From assembly GCA_019828565.1 (NCBI GenBank), contig JAHDYR010000005.1, positions 806,001 through 870,000 on the forward strand: a stretch of 64,000 nt of DNA. Direction: 5' to 3'. The notes beneath the pieces are model-generated. The model had not been told where the DNA came from. It did no database searches and saw only the letters and a list, made by a program, of their open reading frames with translations. Of the stretch, positions 30,669 to 40,888 are shown in pieces. The stretch's first letter is position 1. Each line of letters opens with the position of its first letter. A program made the position numbers and the translations under genes. This DNA is from Carpediemonas membranifera (lineage: Eukaryota; Fornicata).

Positions 30669-31275
30669 TCGGCAGCGTCCCGATGCTTCTTTCCTTCCTG
30701 CCATAGTCACCCAAGCAAAAGGGAATGCTGCCCATGGTTTCTCGTGGCGGTCAAAATATTTGGTACCCCAATCTCAGGCTCGTGTGCAGAGTTGGAAGCG
30801 CTTGTTGAGCCCTACCAAGCGAATTTTTGTGTTGCGGTATTTAGCGAAATTTAGCGCCGCCACAAACAAGACAGAACAAGAAATCAGCAGAATGGGACAG
30901 AAATTAACCAACATATCGGTTGACTGTGGCAGAGGCGATGGAGACAACATTCACCGCCATTGCGGCGTGGATCCTGAGGCAAATCCTGAAGTGACCACGG
31001 ATAGAACTCGTGTCCGCACCATTGGCGGGTTCTAATCAGGATAGCGCTAGTCCATGAGGAAGAGGAGCCCTATGGGTTAGTTTACTAAAGGACCAATAGA
31101 TTCATCTTTTGCCCGGTTTGCGTTAACCCAGTCATGTCAGGAAGCCAAATGCTCTGAGCGTATCTATGAGGTTCACACCTGCTCAGCTCAAAGCCCTGCG
31201 TGGGATAGCTTGACCTTGGCGGTGGCCCAGAGGGAATGAATCGCTCTCATTCCCAACCAGCCAGCAATAAACGCT
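30669..31275. other. Intergenic, no gene recognised (607 bp)
   Basis: Spacer between the acyl-CoA synthetase fragment and the MMS19 stop. It is more AT-rich than its surroundings. An open frame running from the fragment to 31035 has no protein character past 30668. No RNA gene or repeat identified. Confidence 0.45.
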
Positions 31276-34227
31276 TTAAACCAAATACCACTTGCCGCGG
31301 GCACGTCTCGACTCCTGCCGCATCGCCCTCCTTGGGTGCGCGAGTGCTGGCCGCAGCCTGAATGTCACGAGCCTCTTGAGATCATCCTTGGTGTCGCCCA
31401 TCGCGGCGATGTCCGCGCAGGCGTACAGTAGCCTCATGAGGGCGACCAAGAGTTGATCATAGCTATCATCGCCACAGGCCGCCGTCGCGACGCTCTCAAG
31501 GCTCTCCGTGACAACCGCCTGCACCGTTGTCGCCATCGTGGCGGCCGACATCGTTGCAATCCGGGCCAGGGCCCGGGCACATTGCTCGGCGACCTCTGGG
31601 GCGACCTCGATATCGCCATGGTGCCCGATCCCGCCCAGCATGGCGTATACAGCCTCGCCGCCGCGAAGCTTGCACACGACGGGGATGGCGGCGTCCGGGA
31701 CGGTGGAGAGAAGGCCGGCGAGGGCCACAAGGACGGCCGACTGACGCTCAGGTTTGCCGTACACCTGGCCCTCGAGGCCGAGGAGCTGTCCCGCGAGCTC
31801 GATGAGGAGTTTGTTGTCCACGCCGTTGCCGACCATGTCGCGGACCCTACTCGCGATGAGGGAGCCGGCAGAGATGGGGCCGAAGCCAATCATGCGGGTG
31901 AGCGTGCCTAGGATGGTGCGGAGCGTCGTCTGGTTGAGGGCCGAGGCGCGTGACTCGACTAGGGTCACGGCGCACAGGATCAGGCCCGAGAGCGCGTCAC
32001 TTGGCTCAATCGCCTCCATGGCGTCCGCGAGAGCAAGGCCGAGCACCTCTGCGAGCCAGTCGGCCCTGTCCGGGGTCAGGAAGGCGCTAAGGGTCCGCGT
32101 GGCGAGGCAGACGGTGTCGCCCCCCGCCCCGGTGAGGGCTATGCCGTGGATAACCTCGGCCGCACGGTCGGCGAGGGCATGCTCGTCGTGTGCAAGGACG
32201 ATGAGAGCGGGGACAGCGGCTTGGGCGCTTGAGACAGCGGCGGGGGCGGGGGTGGGGGCAGTCTCGTCCCGCTGGGCCGCGGAAAGGACGGCAAGGGTGC
32301 GGACGTCGGCCTCGTCGATCAGCTTGACAAGCGTGGGCAGTTCAGGCGACTCGGCGACACGGGGTCTGAGTGTCGAGGCGAGCACGACGGCCCTGTCCTC
32401 CGCGAGGAGGGGCATCGCCTTGATGAGGGCCGTCGTGGTCTCAGAGGGCACTGACCCGTGGATCTTGGACAGCGCGAAGAGCGCCGTCTCGAGCATGAGG
32501 CTGTGTGTCAGATCGGGCACGGCGCACCGCACCAGGGCGAGCAGCTCGTCGTCGGTGCCGCATCGGGCATACACCAGGGCGACATCGGATACGCTAGGGC
32601 TCTCAGGCAGGGCCGCGGGGCAGCGGGCAGGGGCCGTGGGATGCTGGTGCAGGTGCCTCAGCAGGGCGAGAGCGGGGCCGGTGACGGGGTCCTCGATGAG
32701 GGCGGCGAGGGAGGGGAAGGGGCGGGCCTCGACCTGGGCGATCAGGTCGCTGATCAGGGCGGGTATGAAGCCCTCCTGGGGTCTATTGAGGCCTGTGGCG
32801 ACAGTAGAAATGATGTCGTCAGTGACGGCACCCACCCCACCGACGATGTCGAACCACGTCCGCACCAGACGGACGGCGACAGCGGCAACGTCAGACTCTG
32901 ACGGCGCAGGCTTGTCCGAGACGACGGCGAGGGTAGCCACGAGCATGGCCGCGATGGGGTGGATGGCGTCGCACGGCCTGGGGCTCTTTGGCTGCTCGAC
33001 GTCATCCGTCGCCTGCTGCAGCGCCCGGTCCATGCCGCTGACCCTGCCGCTGAGGGCCGCGAGGATCCTGGCGGCGCCGTTGACCCAGATAACATGGTCC
33101 TGCCCCTCCTTCGTCTGAGACTGCTCCCACGCCATGAACAGGCGTCGGAACAGTGCCACGAGCAGCGGGGGAGCGAGGGTCGAGGCCCTGGCCGACTTGG
33201 CCGCCACAACGCCGAGGTCGAGGACCCCCGCGGCGGCCTGCTGGGACCCCGAGTCGAAGCGGTATTCTCTACGGCAGTACTCGGTCAGCTGGTCGCCGGT
33301 GACCGGGTCGACGTCGAGGACCTTGCCCAGACACGAGAGGGCGGCCTTCTTGGTCAGGGCCGACCCGTGGCACGCCTCCTGGACTGTCTCCCACCACAAG
33401 TCCCGCGTGAACTGGGCGATCGGAGCCAGGCCGTGGCGTGCGATGACGTGCTCAACGTCGAGGAAGCACGCGATCTTGTCCTTCTCCTTGGCGAGGGCCA
33501 TGTGATCGATGATGAAGGGCACCGAAAGCTGTGTGATGTGGCCAGACCCGAACAACACATTGTTGTACGCGTCGAGCAGCGTCTCGCGGGGCAGTGGATG
33601 GGGGTCGTCTGGCACGGGTTCGTATGAGAGGGGATAGTAGAGGGCGAGGTCATCGAACACGTCCTGGAGGGAGGACATAAGATCGTCCTCGGAAACGCCG
33701 TCCTCCATGTCGATCGTCGCCTCGACCACGGCAATCAGGCGACTCAAGGTCTGAAAGAAGAGGAGCAGGCTCTGTGGCGCCTTCTCACCCTGGCCCGCGG
33801 AGACGCATAAGTCGATCAGCTCGAGAGACTGAGCGCAGGGGGCCTCGATTGTCGATGCCACACGGGAGATGAGGTGCATGATCGGTGCACGGACAGAGGA
33901 GGGCTGGTACTGGATGCGTACGTGCTTGATGACGGTGCGGAGAAGGACAATGAGTTGCTTAGTCGTGAAGGAGGAAAAGAAGCGCTCGCAGAGGGTGCAC
34001 GACAGCTTAAGGAGGTTCATCGCAAGAGGGCGTTGGCGGATATACTGATCAATGAAGCTGGTGAAGTGAACAACGTCTGTGAAGGAAATTGCGATCTCCT
34101 CGGCCTCATCGACCTTGCTGAGCGCCTCACGGGACAGCTCGGTCTTCTTCGTGTCATTGGCGTCTTTGAATTCTGTTGTGAGCTCAGCTATGTACTTTCC
34201 AAGGTCCATACTGGCCCCAATCGTCAT
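31276..34227 (-). CDS. MMS19: MMS19-like cytosolic iron-sulfur assembly targeting protein
   Basis: 983 residues of HEAT-like helices. The diagnostic region is LYYPLSYEPVPDDPHPLPRE, followed by LLDAYNNVLFGSG and FIIDHMALAKEKDKIACFLD; MMS19 has 'YFPV.F.PPP.DP..IT..DL...L..CL......PLLIEKL.S....K.DSL'. In the N-terminal part FTSFIDQYIRQRPLAMNLLK matches the conserved early MMS19 repeat. With CIAO1 and CIAO2B it hands Fe-S clusters to DNA polymerases and helicases. The C-terminal HEAT domain, which contacts CIAO partners, is present but divergent. Start at first Met; an internal Met six residues later (MDLGKYIAEL) is equally plausible. Confidence 0.85.
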   Translation of the reverse strand: MTIGASMDLGKYIAELTTEFKDANDTKKTELSREALSKVDEAEEIAISFTDVVHFTSFIDQYIRQRPLAMNLLKLSCTLCERFFSSFTTKQLIVLLRTVIKHVRIQYQPSSVRAPIMHLISRVASTIEAPCAQSLELIDLCVSAGQGEKAPQSLLLFFQTLSRLIAVVEATIDMEDGVSEDDLMSSLQDVFDDLALYYPLSYEPVPDDPHPLPRETLLDAYNNVLFGSGHITQLSVPFIIDHMALAKEKDKIACFLDVEHVIARHGLAPIAQFTRDLWWETVQEACHGSALTKKAALSCLGKVLDVDPVTGDQLTEYCRREYRFDSGSQQAAAGVLDLGVVAAKSARASTLAPPLLVALFRRLFMAWEQSQTKEGQDHVIWVNGAARILAALSGRVSGMDRALQQATDDVEQPKSPRPCDAIHPIAAMLVATLAVVSDKPAPSESDVAAVAVRLVRTWFDIVGGVGAVTDDIISTVATGLNRPQEGFIPALISDLIAQVEARPFPSLAALIEDPVTGPALALLRHLHQHPTAPARCPAALPESPSVSDVALVYARCGTDDELLALVRCAVPDLTHSLMLETALFALSKIHGSVPSETTTALIKAMPLLAEDRAVVLASTLRPRVAESPELPTLVKLIDEADVRTLAVLSAAQRDETAPTPAPAAVSSAQAAVPALIVLAHDEHALADRAAEVIHGIALTGAGGDTVCLATRTLSAFLTPDRADWLAEVLGLALADAMEAIEPSDALSGLILCAVTLVESRASALNQTTLRTILGTLTRMIGFGPISAGSLIASRVRDMVGNGVDNKLLIELAGQLLGLEGQVYGKPERQSAVLVALAGLLSTVPDAAIPVVCKLRGGEAVYAMLGGIGHHGDIEVAPEVAEQCARALARIATMSAATMATTVQAVVTESLESVATAACGDDSYDQLLVALMRLLYACADIAAMGDTKDDLKRLVTFRLRPALAHPRRAMRQESRRARGKWYLV

Positions 34228-34395
34228 ATCAACTTTCGTCGTTGCTTGAATTACTCACCATGCGCCCTTGGGGTGCCTCTGAGTCAGGGCCACTCTTCCG
34301 CCTGATGGGGCTGGGCCGGAGCATCATCTCGACGCAGTAACCTCTTTTTAAAAACGGCGGTTGCAGTTGCTTGAAATAACATGTAACCGGACTCT

Positions 34396-37134
34396 TTATC
34401 TCAAGGTGGCGTCTACCGGCAGTGCGTCGACCACGGCATCCACGCTCACAGCCTTAGTGGCGACCTGGATGTTAGCGGGCCACCCCTCCGTCCCCGCCAT
34501 CATCGAGAGCCGGTGCACCATGTCCTTCGCGACGGCAGTCTTCTTCGTTTTCCAGAACTTGAGCGGGAACTTCAGCGCCCAGTCGGTCATGGTACTGGCG
34601 GGGGCGACGATGGGCACGGCCCCGAGGATGGCGTCCTCTTCCGTCGGGTTGGCCGTCAGCTGGTCGATCAGCTCGGTCGACGTCTGCGCCAGAGAAGGCG
34701 CCTGGCGAGCCTTCTCGCGCTTGGACACGCGCGGCTTGTCGTGACGTCTGGGGCAGTCCGCGGCGACGTGGTCGATCGCCCCGCAGACGACGCACACGGT
34801 CGGGTTCGCTGCCTCCGCGTCCGCCTTCTTCTGGGCCTTCTCCGCTGCCTTCTTCTCCTTGCCCGTGACAGGCTCCTCGTCGGACAGGCCGTACTCCGTG
34901 AGGCGGGCCCGGCGTCGGCGGGATCGGGTGACGGCAGTGTAGTCAATCTCTGCGTCCGACGGATCTCGCTCACCCTCGGTCTCGGGCGTGTCGGCCGGCT
35001 CCTCCGCCTTCTCCTCGACCTTCTTGCCCTCCTTCCGCTCCTTCTTCTCGCGCTTCTTGCGGTTCTTAGGCTGCTGCGGGGCCCGGAACTCCTCAATCAC
35101 CTCCTCGTCCACCTTCGTCAGCAGCTCCTTCAGCTCCTTCGCCATGGCGGCCAGGTCATACTGCCGGGCACGCTCGCCCGCGTGGGACTGGGCCGACGCC
35201 TCGTCCACGCGATACAGCACGCCGATGGCCATGTCGTAGGACGAGGGCCGGATGTAGCTCTTCGACCCCCGGATCATGAAGGCCCCCGTCCCGATGTACT
35301 CCCCAGTCGGTGCAGTTTTAGACACCTGCCGGCCCCAGACCCAGTAGACGGCGGGGACGACCTTGTGGGCCCAGCTGGACGACCACATGGAGGCAAACAT
35401 CGCAGCCTCGCGCAGGGTGTCTGGGGGCGGCTGGCTGAGCTTGGGCGGGAGGGCGAAGACGACGCTGGCGGCGCCCACGGTCTCGGCGTGGAGGTAGATG
35501 TCATTCTCGCGGAGATGGCCCTTGACGAGCTGCTCGTTCTGGTGAGCGTCCCTGCCACCGACGACGAGGATGTTATCCGATGATATGAACCATCTATACC
35601 GCTCGAACCAGAACTTGGGCCGCTGGTGCTTGACCTTAACCTGCGCCTTGGGGGCTGCCCTTGGCTTAACCTGGTCGGCGACCTTCTGCTGCCTCATCTT
35701 CTTGGCGACAGTCTCCATAGCTTCGTCGATCTTCGCCATCATCTCCTCCTCGACCTTGGCAGCGTAGAAGCAGGCTGCCACGCCCTTGTCGACGCTGGCA
35801 TGCGGCTCGAACAACACGATCTCCACAGTCCCCTCGCCGTCCAGGGCGGGCACAGCGATGGTCATGGACTTGTCGTTGAAGTCCCAGTGGGTCATGGAGC
35901 AGCCGCCGACAACGGGCACCCAGCGGATCACGTCGGGCATGGGGACCTTCTTGCTGTTGTAGATCTTCTCCCACATGCACCGGACCTCCTCGGCGGCCTC
36001 CCTGCTGGCCTCGAGGGCCGCCCCCTTGGCTCTCCACTCCTGGGCACGGGCCTGGCACGCCGCCCGTCGCTTGAGCTGGTCGGCCTTAAACCGCTCCTCG
36101 CGGGTAAGCTTGGCGCGGTCCTTGCTGGCGTCCTTGACCTCCTGCTCGGCCTCAGCGGGGGCGCCGTGGACCTCGAGCAGCCAGGCCTCGAGGGAGAAGA
36201 ATACATCCACCGCCTCATTGAATGAGGACAGGGGAATGAACGTGCGGGTGTCCCACGGCAGCTGGAAGGGCACGAACTCCTCAAACCGCTCACAGAGGGC
36301 TGTGACAGCGTTGTTGTCTGCGTCGAGGACGGCAGCGCTGTCCGCTGGGACAATCAGCCCAGCGGGAACAGGCGCCTCATCGGCCAGCACGATGCCTGCA
36401 GCTTGTGCGGCGCCCTCCTTGAGTGCGTCGACCTGCATGAGCATGGTGGAGATGTCGGCGATGACCTCGGGGGTCACCCTTTCCGAGGCGGCCTTCACGC
36501 CCATGCCGAGCCCCGCCTGTCGCACGACGGAGGCTGTGATGGTGGGTCCGTAGTCCATGTTGTTGAGGATGATGTTCCGCACTGTCTCCTTGGCGTGCTC
36601 GGGCGCATGAACGAGAGTGTTGATGAATTCAACCGTGGGAGCAACCGGGGGCCGGATGGCGGAGGTGGAGTACATGTCCCCATTGAACACGCCCTGCTGG
36701 TGCCTGAAGAGGGCCTTAATGCGCATATCGTCGCCACAAAGGATGACGTTGCCCTTTGAATGGAGCTCCACGATCAAATGATGGGTGAACGCACCCTCAC
36801 CGAAGATGAGGTCGATAATACGGTCATTGGAGAACTGAATTACGTTCGTTAGGCGGTGCGACTTGAGGTGCTTCCTGAGCTTCATTGTGAAGGACTTCGG
36901 GGCAGGGGGGTTCTGGCGGACGAACTTCGTCATGTGGACGCGCAAGCCGTTCTCAATCATCACATGGGTGATTGCACCGCTATCAGCACCCGAAGAGGGC
37001 ACGTAGAACTTCAGAACGAGGGCACGGTCAGAGATGTCATAGATGTTCGCCAGACGATGTCCAGTGAGAGTATCGCGCATATTCTTGCAAAGAACAGACA
37101 CATCGATAGATGAGAAACGAGCTTTCTTGCCCAT
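34396..37134 (-). CDS. NEMF: NEMF/Rqc2 (Tae2) ribosome quality-control factor
   Basis: 912 residues. The NFACT-N domain starts the protein (MGKKARFSSIDVSVLCKNMR, GHRLANIYDISDRALVLKF, GLRVHMTKFVRQNPPAPKSF, MKLRKHLKSHRLTNVIQF). A helical region follows, then NFACT-R near 515-640 (WFISSDNILVVGGRDAHQNE, DIYLHAETVGAASVVF, YWVWGRQVSKTAPTGEYIG, GSFMIRG-like), a Lys/Glu-rich linker, a CX2CX4HX4C zinc knuckle at 781-794 (CVVCGAIDHVAADC) and an NFACT-C-like tail (TMTDWALKFPLKFWKTKK). It binds stalled 60S-peptidyl-tRNA with Listerin and adds C-terminal Ala/Thr tails. The zinc knuckle is as in eukaryotic NEMF. Full length and intronless. Confidence 0.96.
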   Translation of the reverse strand: MGKKARFSSIDVSVLCKNMRDTLTGHRLANIYDISDRALVLKFYVPSSGADSGAITHVMIENGLRVHMTKFVRQNPPAPKSFTMKLRKHLKSHRLTNVIQFSNDRIIDLIFGEGAFTHHLIVELHSKGNVILCGDDMRIKALFRHQQGVFNGDMYSTSAIRPPVAPTVEFINTLVHAPEHAKETVRNIILNNMDYGPTITASVVRQAGLGMGVKAASERVTPEVIADISTMLMQVDALKEGAAQAAGIVLADEAPVPAGLIVPADSAAVLDADNNAVTALCERFEEFVPFQLPWDTRTFIPLSSFNEAVDVFFSLEAWLLEVHGAPAEAEQEVKDASKDRAKLTREERFKADQLKRRAACQARAQEWRAKGAALEASREAAEEVRCMWEKIYNSKKVPMPDVIRWVPVVGGCSMTHWDFNDKSMTIAVPALDGEGTVEIVLFEPHASVDKGVAACFYAAKVEEEMMAKIDEAMETVAKKMRQQKVADQVKPRAAPKAQVKVKHQRPKFWFERYRWFISSDNILVVGGRDAHQNEQLVKGHLRENDIYLHAETVGAASVVFALPPKLSQPPPDTLREAAMFASMWSSSWAHKVVPAVYWVWGRQVSKTAPTGEYIGTGAFMIRGSKSYIRPSSYDMAIGVLYRVDEASAQSHAGERARQYDLAAMAKELKELLTKVDEEVIEEFRAPQQPKNRKKREKKERKEGKKVEEKAEEPADTPETEGERDPSDAEIDYTAVTRSRRRRARLTEYGLSDEEPVTGKEKKAAEKAQKKADAEAANPTVCVVCGAIDHVAADCPRRHDKPRVSKREKARQAPSLAQTSTELIDQLTANPTEEDAILGAVPIVAPASTMTDWALKFPLKFWKTKKTAVAKDMVHRLSMMAGTEGWPANIQVATKAVSVDAVVDALPVDATLR

Positions 37135-37339
37135 GATCGATTGGGATTCCTTCTTCGCGAGATGTTGTCTGGCGACTCCGGTCTGGGTCGGTCAAACACG
37201 GCGCCCCAGGAACCACATACTGACCTACAACACGGCCAGTACCCGCTTGCTAACCAATATACCGAGCCAACCCGCCCGATGCCCGATCAATCCGAAGTTT
37301 ACAATCACTACCCACCCCAAGCGACGCCGCACACGCCCA

Positions 37340-38536
37340 TCACTCGGTAACGAACGGCCCGAAGGTCAGCACCACGCCGTCGTCTGACCCGGACACCAGG
37401 AACCTCCCGGTGACCTCTGCGGCGTCGTCTACTGACACGGTGGCAGGGGCTGACACGGCCATGGTGAGAACCATGGAGTCGTGGCCCTGCAGAGTCCGCT
37501 CGAGGGCGCCGGTGAGGGAGTTGTACAGCATAAGAGTGCCCGTCAAGCTAGCGGCGGCCACAATGGGCGATGTTCCGAGGAATGCGAGCCTGGACACACC
37601 GTGCTCGCCGAGACTAATGGAGTGGCGCACAGTTAGATTCGTCATGTTAATCAGGATGAAGTGCCCGTCGTTGTCGCAGGCCGCCACGACAGCATGCTTA
37701 GGGCTGGCGGCTATCGCCTCCACCGAGGGGGGGAAGTCCGGGTTCTCCACAGTGGGAGTCGTCCGCAGTTTAGCCATCGCGCGGGCAGACTGTATGTTGG
37801 TGACCACGACGTTGCCCTCGAGGTCTCCGGTAAGCAGTAGCTGCCCGTTGGGGTGGACCGTGAGGCACGTGACGGGGGTGTCGCCATGAAACTCAGGCCC
37901 GCTCAGGACGGCCGTGGCGGCCCCGGTGATGGGGTTCCACAGGCGGATGGACCCGTCGTGGCCTGCAGAGATGACCCCCTTGCCGTCGATAGTGAAACCG
38001 CCGCATGTGACGGCACCACTGTGGCCTGTGAGCGTCGCCATGTAGCGCGCATCCTCCTGGCCGGCAGTAGTCTTGATGTGCCACAACCAGCATGTGCCAT
38101 CGCCGAAACCGCCCATGATTACGTTCCCCTTCGGGTGCCAGGCGAGCCACTCAGCGCCCTCGCTGGAGCCCTCGCACGTGGCAATGAGCTTGCCCATGGC
38201 ATTCTCAGTAGTTCTGTACACACGGATGACGCCGTCGAGGCATGCGGTGGCCACAAGGCTATTGTCGAAGTTGAAAGCCGTCGCGACGACGGACTCGCCG
38301 TGGCCTTCGAGCTCGGCGAGAACACGGCCTTCTTCACCGCGAACAAGGAATGCACGGTCATCACCGCCTCCGGTACACAACAAAAGAGGGTCTGTGGACG
38401 AAGAGCTCGAGGATACGGCGTAAACAGGGCCGTCGTGGCCAGCAAAGTAGCACACGGCATCGCTGTGCTGCTGGGGAATCTCCCCAGTCATATCTTCGTC
38501 CATCTGCTCAGCTGCCATCGCTTGCTCCTCAGACAT
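37340..38536 (-). CDS. AAMP/Sqt1-like WD40 protein
   Basis: 398 residues from Met at 38536 (MSEEQAMAAEQMDEDMTGE); the frame is open to 38608. An acidic N-terminus is followed by seven to eight WD40 repeats: CYFAGHDGPVYAV, LCTGGGDDRAFL, LEGHGESVVATAFNFD, LVATACLDGVIRVYR, LAWHPKGNVIMGGFGDGTCW, LTGHSGAVTCGGFTIDGKGV and ISAGHDGSIRLWNP. The acidic leader plus this repeat order resembles AAMP and its yeast relative Sqt1, a dedicated chaperone of ribosomal protein uL16; the assignment rests on pattern only. Confidence 0.75.
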   Translation of the reverse strand: MSEEQAMAAEQMDEDMTGEIPQQHSDAVCYFAGHDGPVYAVSSSSSSTDPLLLCTGGGDDRAFLVRGEEGRVLAELEGHGESVVATAFNFDNSLVATACLDGVIRVYRTTENAMGKLIATCEGSSEGAEWLAWHPKGNVIMGGFGDGTCWLWHIKTTAGQEDARYMATLTGHSGAVTCGGFTIDGKGVISAGHDGSIRLWNPITGAATAVLSGPEFHGDTPVTCLTVHPNGQLLLTGDLEGNVVVTNIQSARAMAKLRTTPTVENPDFPPSVEAIAASPKHAVVAACDNDGHFILINMTNLTVRHSISLGEHGVSRLAFLGTSPIVAAASLTGTLMLYNSLTGALERTLQGHDSMVLTMAVSAPATVSVDDAAEVTGRFLVSGSDDGVVLTFGPFVTE

Positions 38537-38690
38537 TTGCTCACACGGCTGCTCACTTCGGGCTCGACCCGAAAACGACTGTGGCTGATGGAAATGGCGG
38601 AATGCCAAGACAAAGAGTGATACGTGCGCTGTGAATCAGTGCCCTACCATGCCAACACTGCCAAGCTTTCTAAATTCGAAAATATACAGT

Positions 38691-39502
38691 TTATTCCGCG
38701 ATTGAAAGCCATCTGAGGCAGTCGGCGATGGCGTCCTGCAGCATCAGCGCAGACACCGCCATCTCACTAGTGCGCACCTCTTCGAGAGACCCGAACTGCT
38801 TCCGGGCATCCATGAGCGCGCAATTCTGTTTCCGGGCGGTCTGGACGTAGTGGAGGACGTCGCCGACGGTGTCGTTCACCTTCCGCTCAATGATGTCGTT
38901 GCCGATCATAGCAACGTCGGGTGTGGCTGCAAACGAGGTCTTGGACCTGAGGAGCTGAGCGAGAACCTTCTCCTGCGCATTGGGGCGGATGGTGACGGGG
39001 ATCTCGCGCTGGATCTCGTCAGCGGGGAGGGTGTTCAGGTTGCCAGCGTGAATGGCTTCCATGGCCTTCTCGGTAAGCGTGAAGGCCCGGATGGCGAGGC
39101 TACCGTATGTGAAGGCGACGGGGTCAACAAAAAGCATGCACGCCTGGGGGTTCTCCTTCTGGAGCTTGGCGTGGTAGTTGAGGGACTGGATGCTCTTGGC
39201 GCAGGTCTTCTGCACCACACTCCTGAAAACACCGACAAACTGAGGATCAACGTGGACGTCCTGAAGGCACTTATTCATATCGATCGAGAACTGATCGTTG
39301 GTGATCTGAGAGGACTCGACAGTCTCGGAAGGCTCGGGAACGGCGTAGGTGATCTCACAGACGCCGTCCTTGTGGACAAAACCGTACAGCCTTCCAGTGC
39401 AGTCAGAAAAGCCGATCTGGGAAAGCTGCATGATGCTCTATGTAAGAATTAAGAGTTAGTTGATGGAATACGCACCATGCCATTGAGAATAACACGCTCC
39501 AT
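38691..39502 (-). CDS. EIF3H: Translation initiation factor eIF3 subunit H, two exons
   Basis: Exons 39476-39502 (nine codons, MERVILNGM) and 38691-39437, 257 residues. The spliced start (ERVILNGMSIMQLSQIGF) matches the eIF3h MPN start 'VQ.DGLVVLKIIKH'; unspliced translation from Met at 39431 would miss this strand. Family segments: LFVDPVAFTYGSLAIRAFTL (human 'IYDPI...GSLSLKAYRL'), REIPVTIRPNAQEKVLAQLL, and a helical C-terminus. The MPN domain lacks the JAMM metal ligands, as is normal for eIF3h. Shorter than human (352) because the C-terminal linker is reduced. It is a structural part of eIF3 on the 40S subunit. Confidence 0.9.
39438..39475 (-). other. 38-nt intron in eIF3h after a 27-nt first coding exon
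   Basis: Donor GTGCGT, acceptor ATTCTTACATAG, phase 0; an AACTAAC branch-like element also occurs inside. Confidence 0.8.
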
Positions 39503-39711
39503 TGCCTGTAAGCTGCACTTCGTTCTCCGAGCAACTTTTTTTCACACATGCTTTAAAGTGCGCCAATTTTGCCTGAAAGACCTGACACACGCTGTCGCTC
39601 TGTCCGCCATCCACAGCCACCCTACACCGCCCATTTAATAATATAAATAATTGTTGCGTGATTCAGGGAAAGCCGAGTGCACACTTGGTCTCGACCGGCA
39701 AGTCGATGGGC

Positions 39712-40842
39712 TCATTCCGGAATAAAATATGATGCAAACACGTCCCCGCTCATCGACACACTCTTAGAGCCCATCATGGCGGCCTCACGCATGGCCCCCA
39801 CCCCAACGGCGGGCAGCTTATGCTCCAACAAAACGCGGACAGTGCCCACGGTCGCCGGGTCCCGCACGGTCATGCCCTGCACTGCGGCCAGGGCGATGGC
39901 CGGGGTGAGCTTGGCGTTGACCGGGGTGGTCTGGATGGCGTGGATGTCGGCCCCGACCATAGCCCGGACGGAGAGTGACTGCACGTGACTCGAGACCTTG
40001 TCCGCCACGGCAGACGCAATGAGGGACAGGCCCGAGGTCACCTCAGCGCCGTTCTTCCACTCCACCGCAAACACCAGCGTCGTCGTGGGTTTAGAGGGCT
40101 GCGGGAGGGTGATGACGGGCTCGACCTTCACCTCGCCGAGACCAGCAAGGGAGGCCTGGATCTCAGCCACCAGGGACGTGGCCGTGTGCACGGTCTGGAC
40201 GAAGATGCTGTGCTCAGCCCATTGGGGGATCGCCGCACCTCGGAGCGTGGAGGGAGAGTCGGGTAGAATGTTGAAGCCACGGCCCTTAAGCGCACTGATG
40301 CACGCCTGGCGCACCCTTGAGATCATCAACCCGGCGTCCAAAGCTGTGCCCGTCACTGCGACACGAAGAGTCGTGGCGCTCTGGCCGTGGTTCCAGTCCG
40401 GGGAGGCCCGGCGGAGATGCTCGGGCGATGGCTTGACTGGTGTGGGCGTCGCTCCTCCTATTGCTAGGGCTGGGGCGTGGTCCAGGGCGTATGCGGCCAT
40501 GGGTAGGAGGGTGCCGGCCTGGATGCTGTCCGTGGCCCAGCGGCGTCGGATCAAGGGCGTGGCGCCGTATTCTGAGGACATGGCTGCGGTTGCTACGTTG
40601 GCTAGAACGGCTGTAACGCTTGAACTGAACTGATTCGTCACCGTTCCGCCGTTTGACTTGATCACGCTGATCAAGGCGTTGTTGTCGGACGAACCCTCGT
40701 GAATGAGCAGCACCACGCCATTCAGTACATTAGAAGTCTTTGCTTGTGGTGAAAATGCGGCCACAGCACGTGGTGAGACCGGGCACATTCCAGTCGTCGG
40801 CAGCAACGGGCGCCCGCAGTCGGCCGAGTCAAAACCGCTCAT
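39712..40842 (-). CDS. BRCT-domain protein, Rev1-like BRCT
   Basis: 376 residues. One BRCT domain at about 38-118: LNGVVLLIHEGSSDN, LISVIKSNGGTVTNQFSSSV, TAVLAN, then PLIRRRWATDSIQAGTLLPM, closest in pattern to the Rev1 BRCT ('V...W..DSI.AG.LLP...Y'). What follows is not the Y-family polymerase of Rev1; residues about 150-376 form an unrecognised alpha/beta region with two similar-looking halves. The protein may bind phosphopeptides or DNA ends. I cannot tell whether it is a decayed Rev1 or an independent BRCT protein. Confidence 0.7.
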   Translation of the reverse strand: MSGFDSADCGRPLLPTTGMCPVSPRAVAAFSPQAKTSNVLNGVVLLIHEGSSDNNALISVIKSNGGTVTNQFSSSVTAVLANVATAAMSSEYGATPLIRRRWATDSIQAGTLLPMAAYALDHAPALAIGGATPTPVKPSPEHLRRASPDWNHGQSATTLRVAVTGTALDAGLMISRVRQACISALKGRGFNILPDSPSTLRGAAIPQWAEHSIFVQTVHTATSLVAEIQASLAGLGEVKVEPVITLPQPSKPTTTLVFAVEWKNGAEVTSGLSLIASAVADKVSSHVQSLSVRAMVGADIHAIQTTPVNAKLTPAIALAAVQGMTVRDPATVGTVRVLLEHKLPAVGVGAMREAAMMGSKSVSMSGDVFASYFIPE

Positions 40843-40888
40843 GAGGGGCTCAGCCCTTGCCTGCAGCAGTAAGATACAGCTTTACATG

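Noticed and set aside
30508-31035. Open frame continuing from the acyl-CoA synthetase fragment
   Set aside because: It is in the wrong frame for the enzyme and loses all protein character after 30668.
31276-34227. Identification as VPS35 or another HEAT-repeat trafficking protein
   Set aside because: The PLSYEPVPDDPHPLPRE region and the following helices are specific to MMS19.
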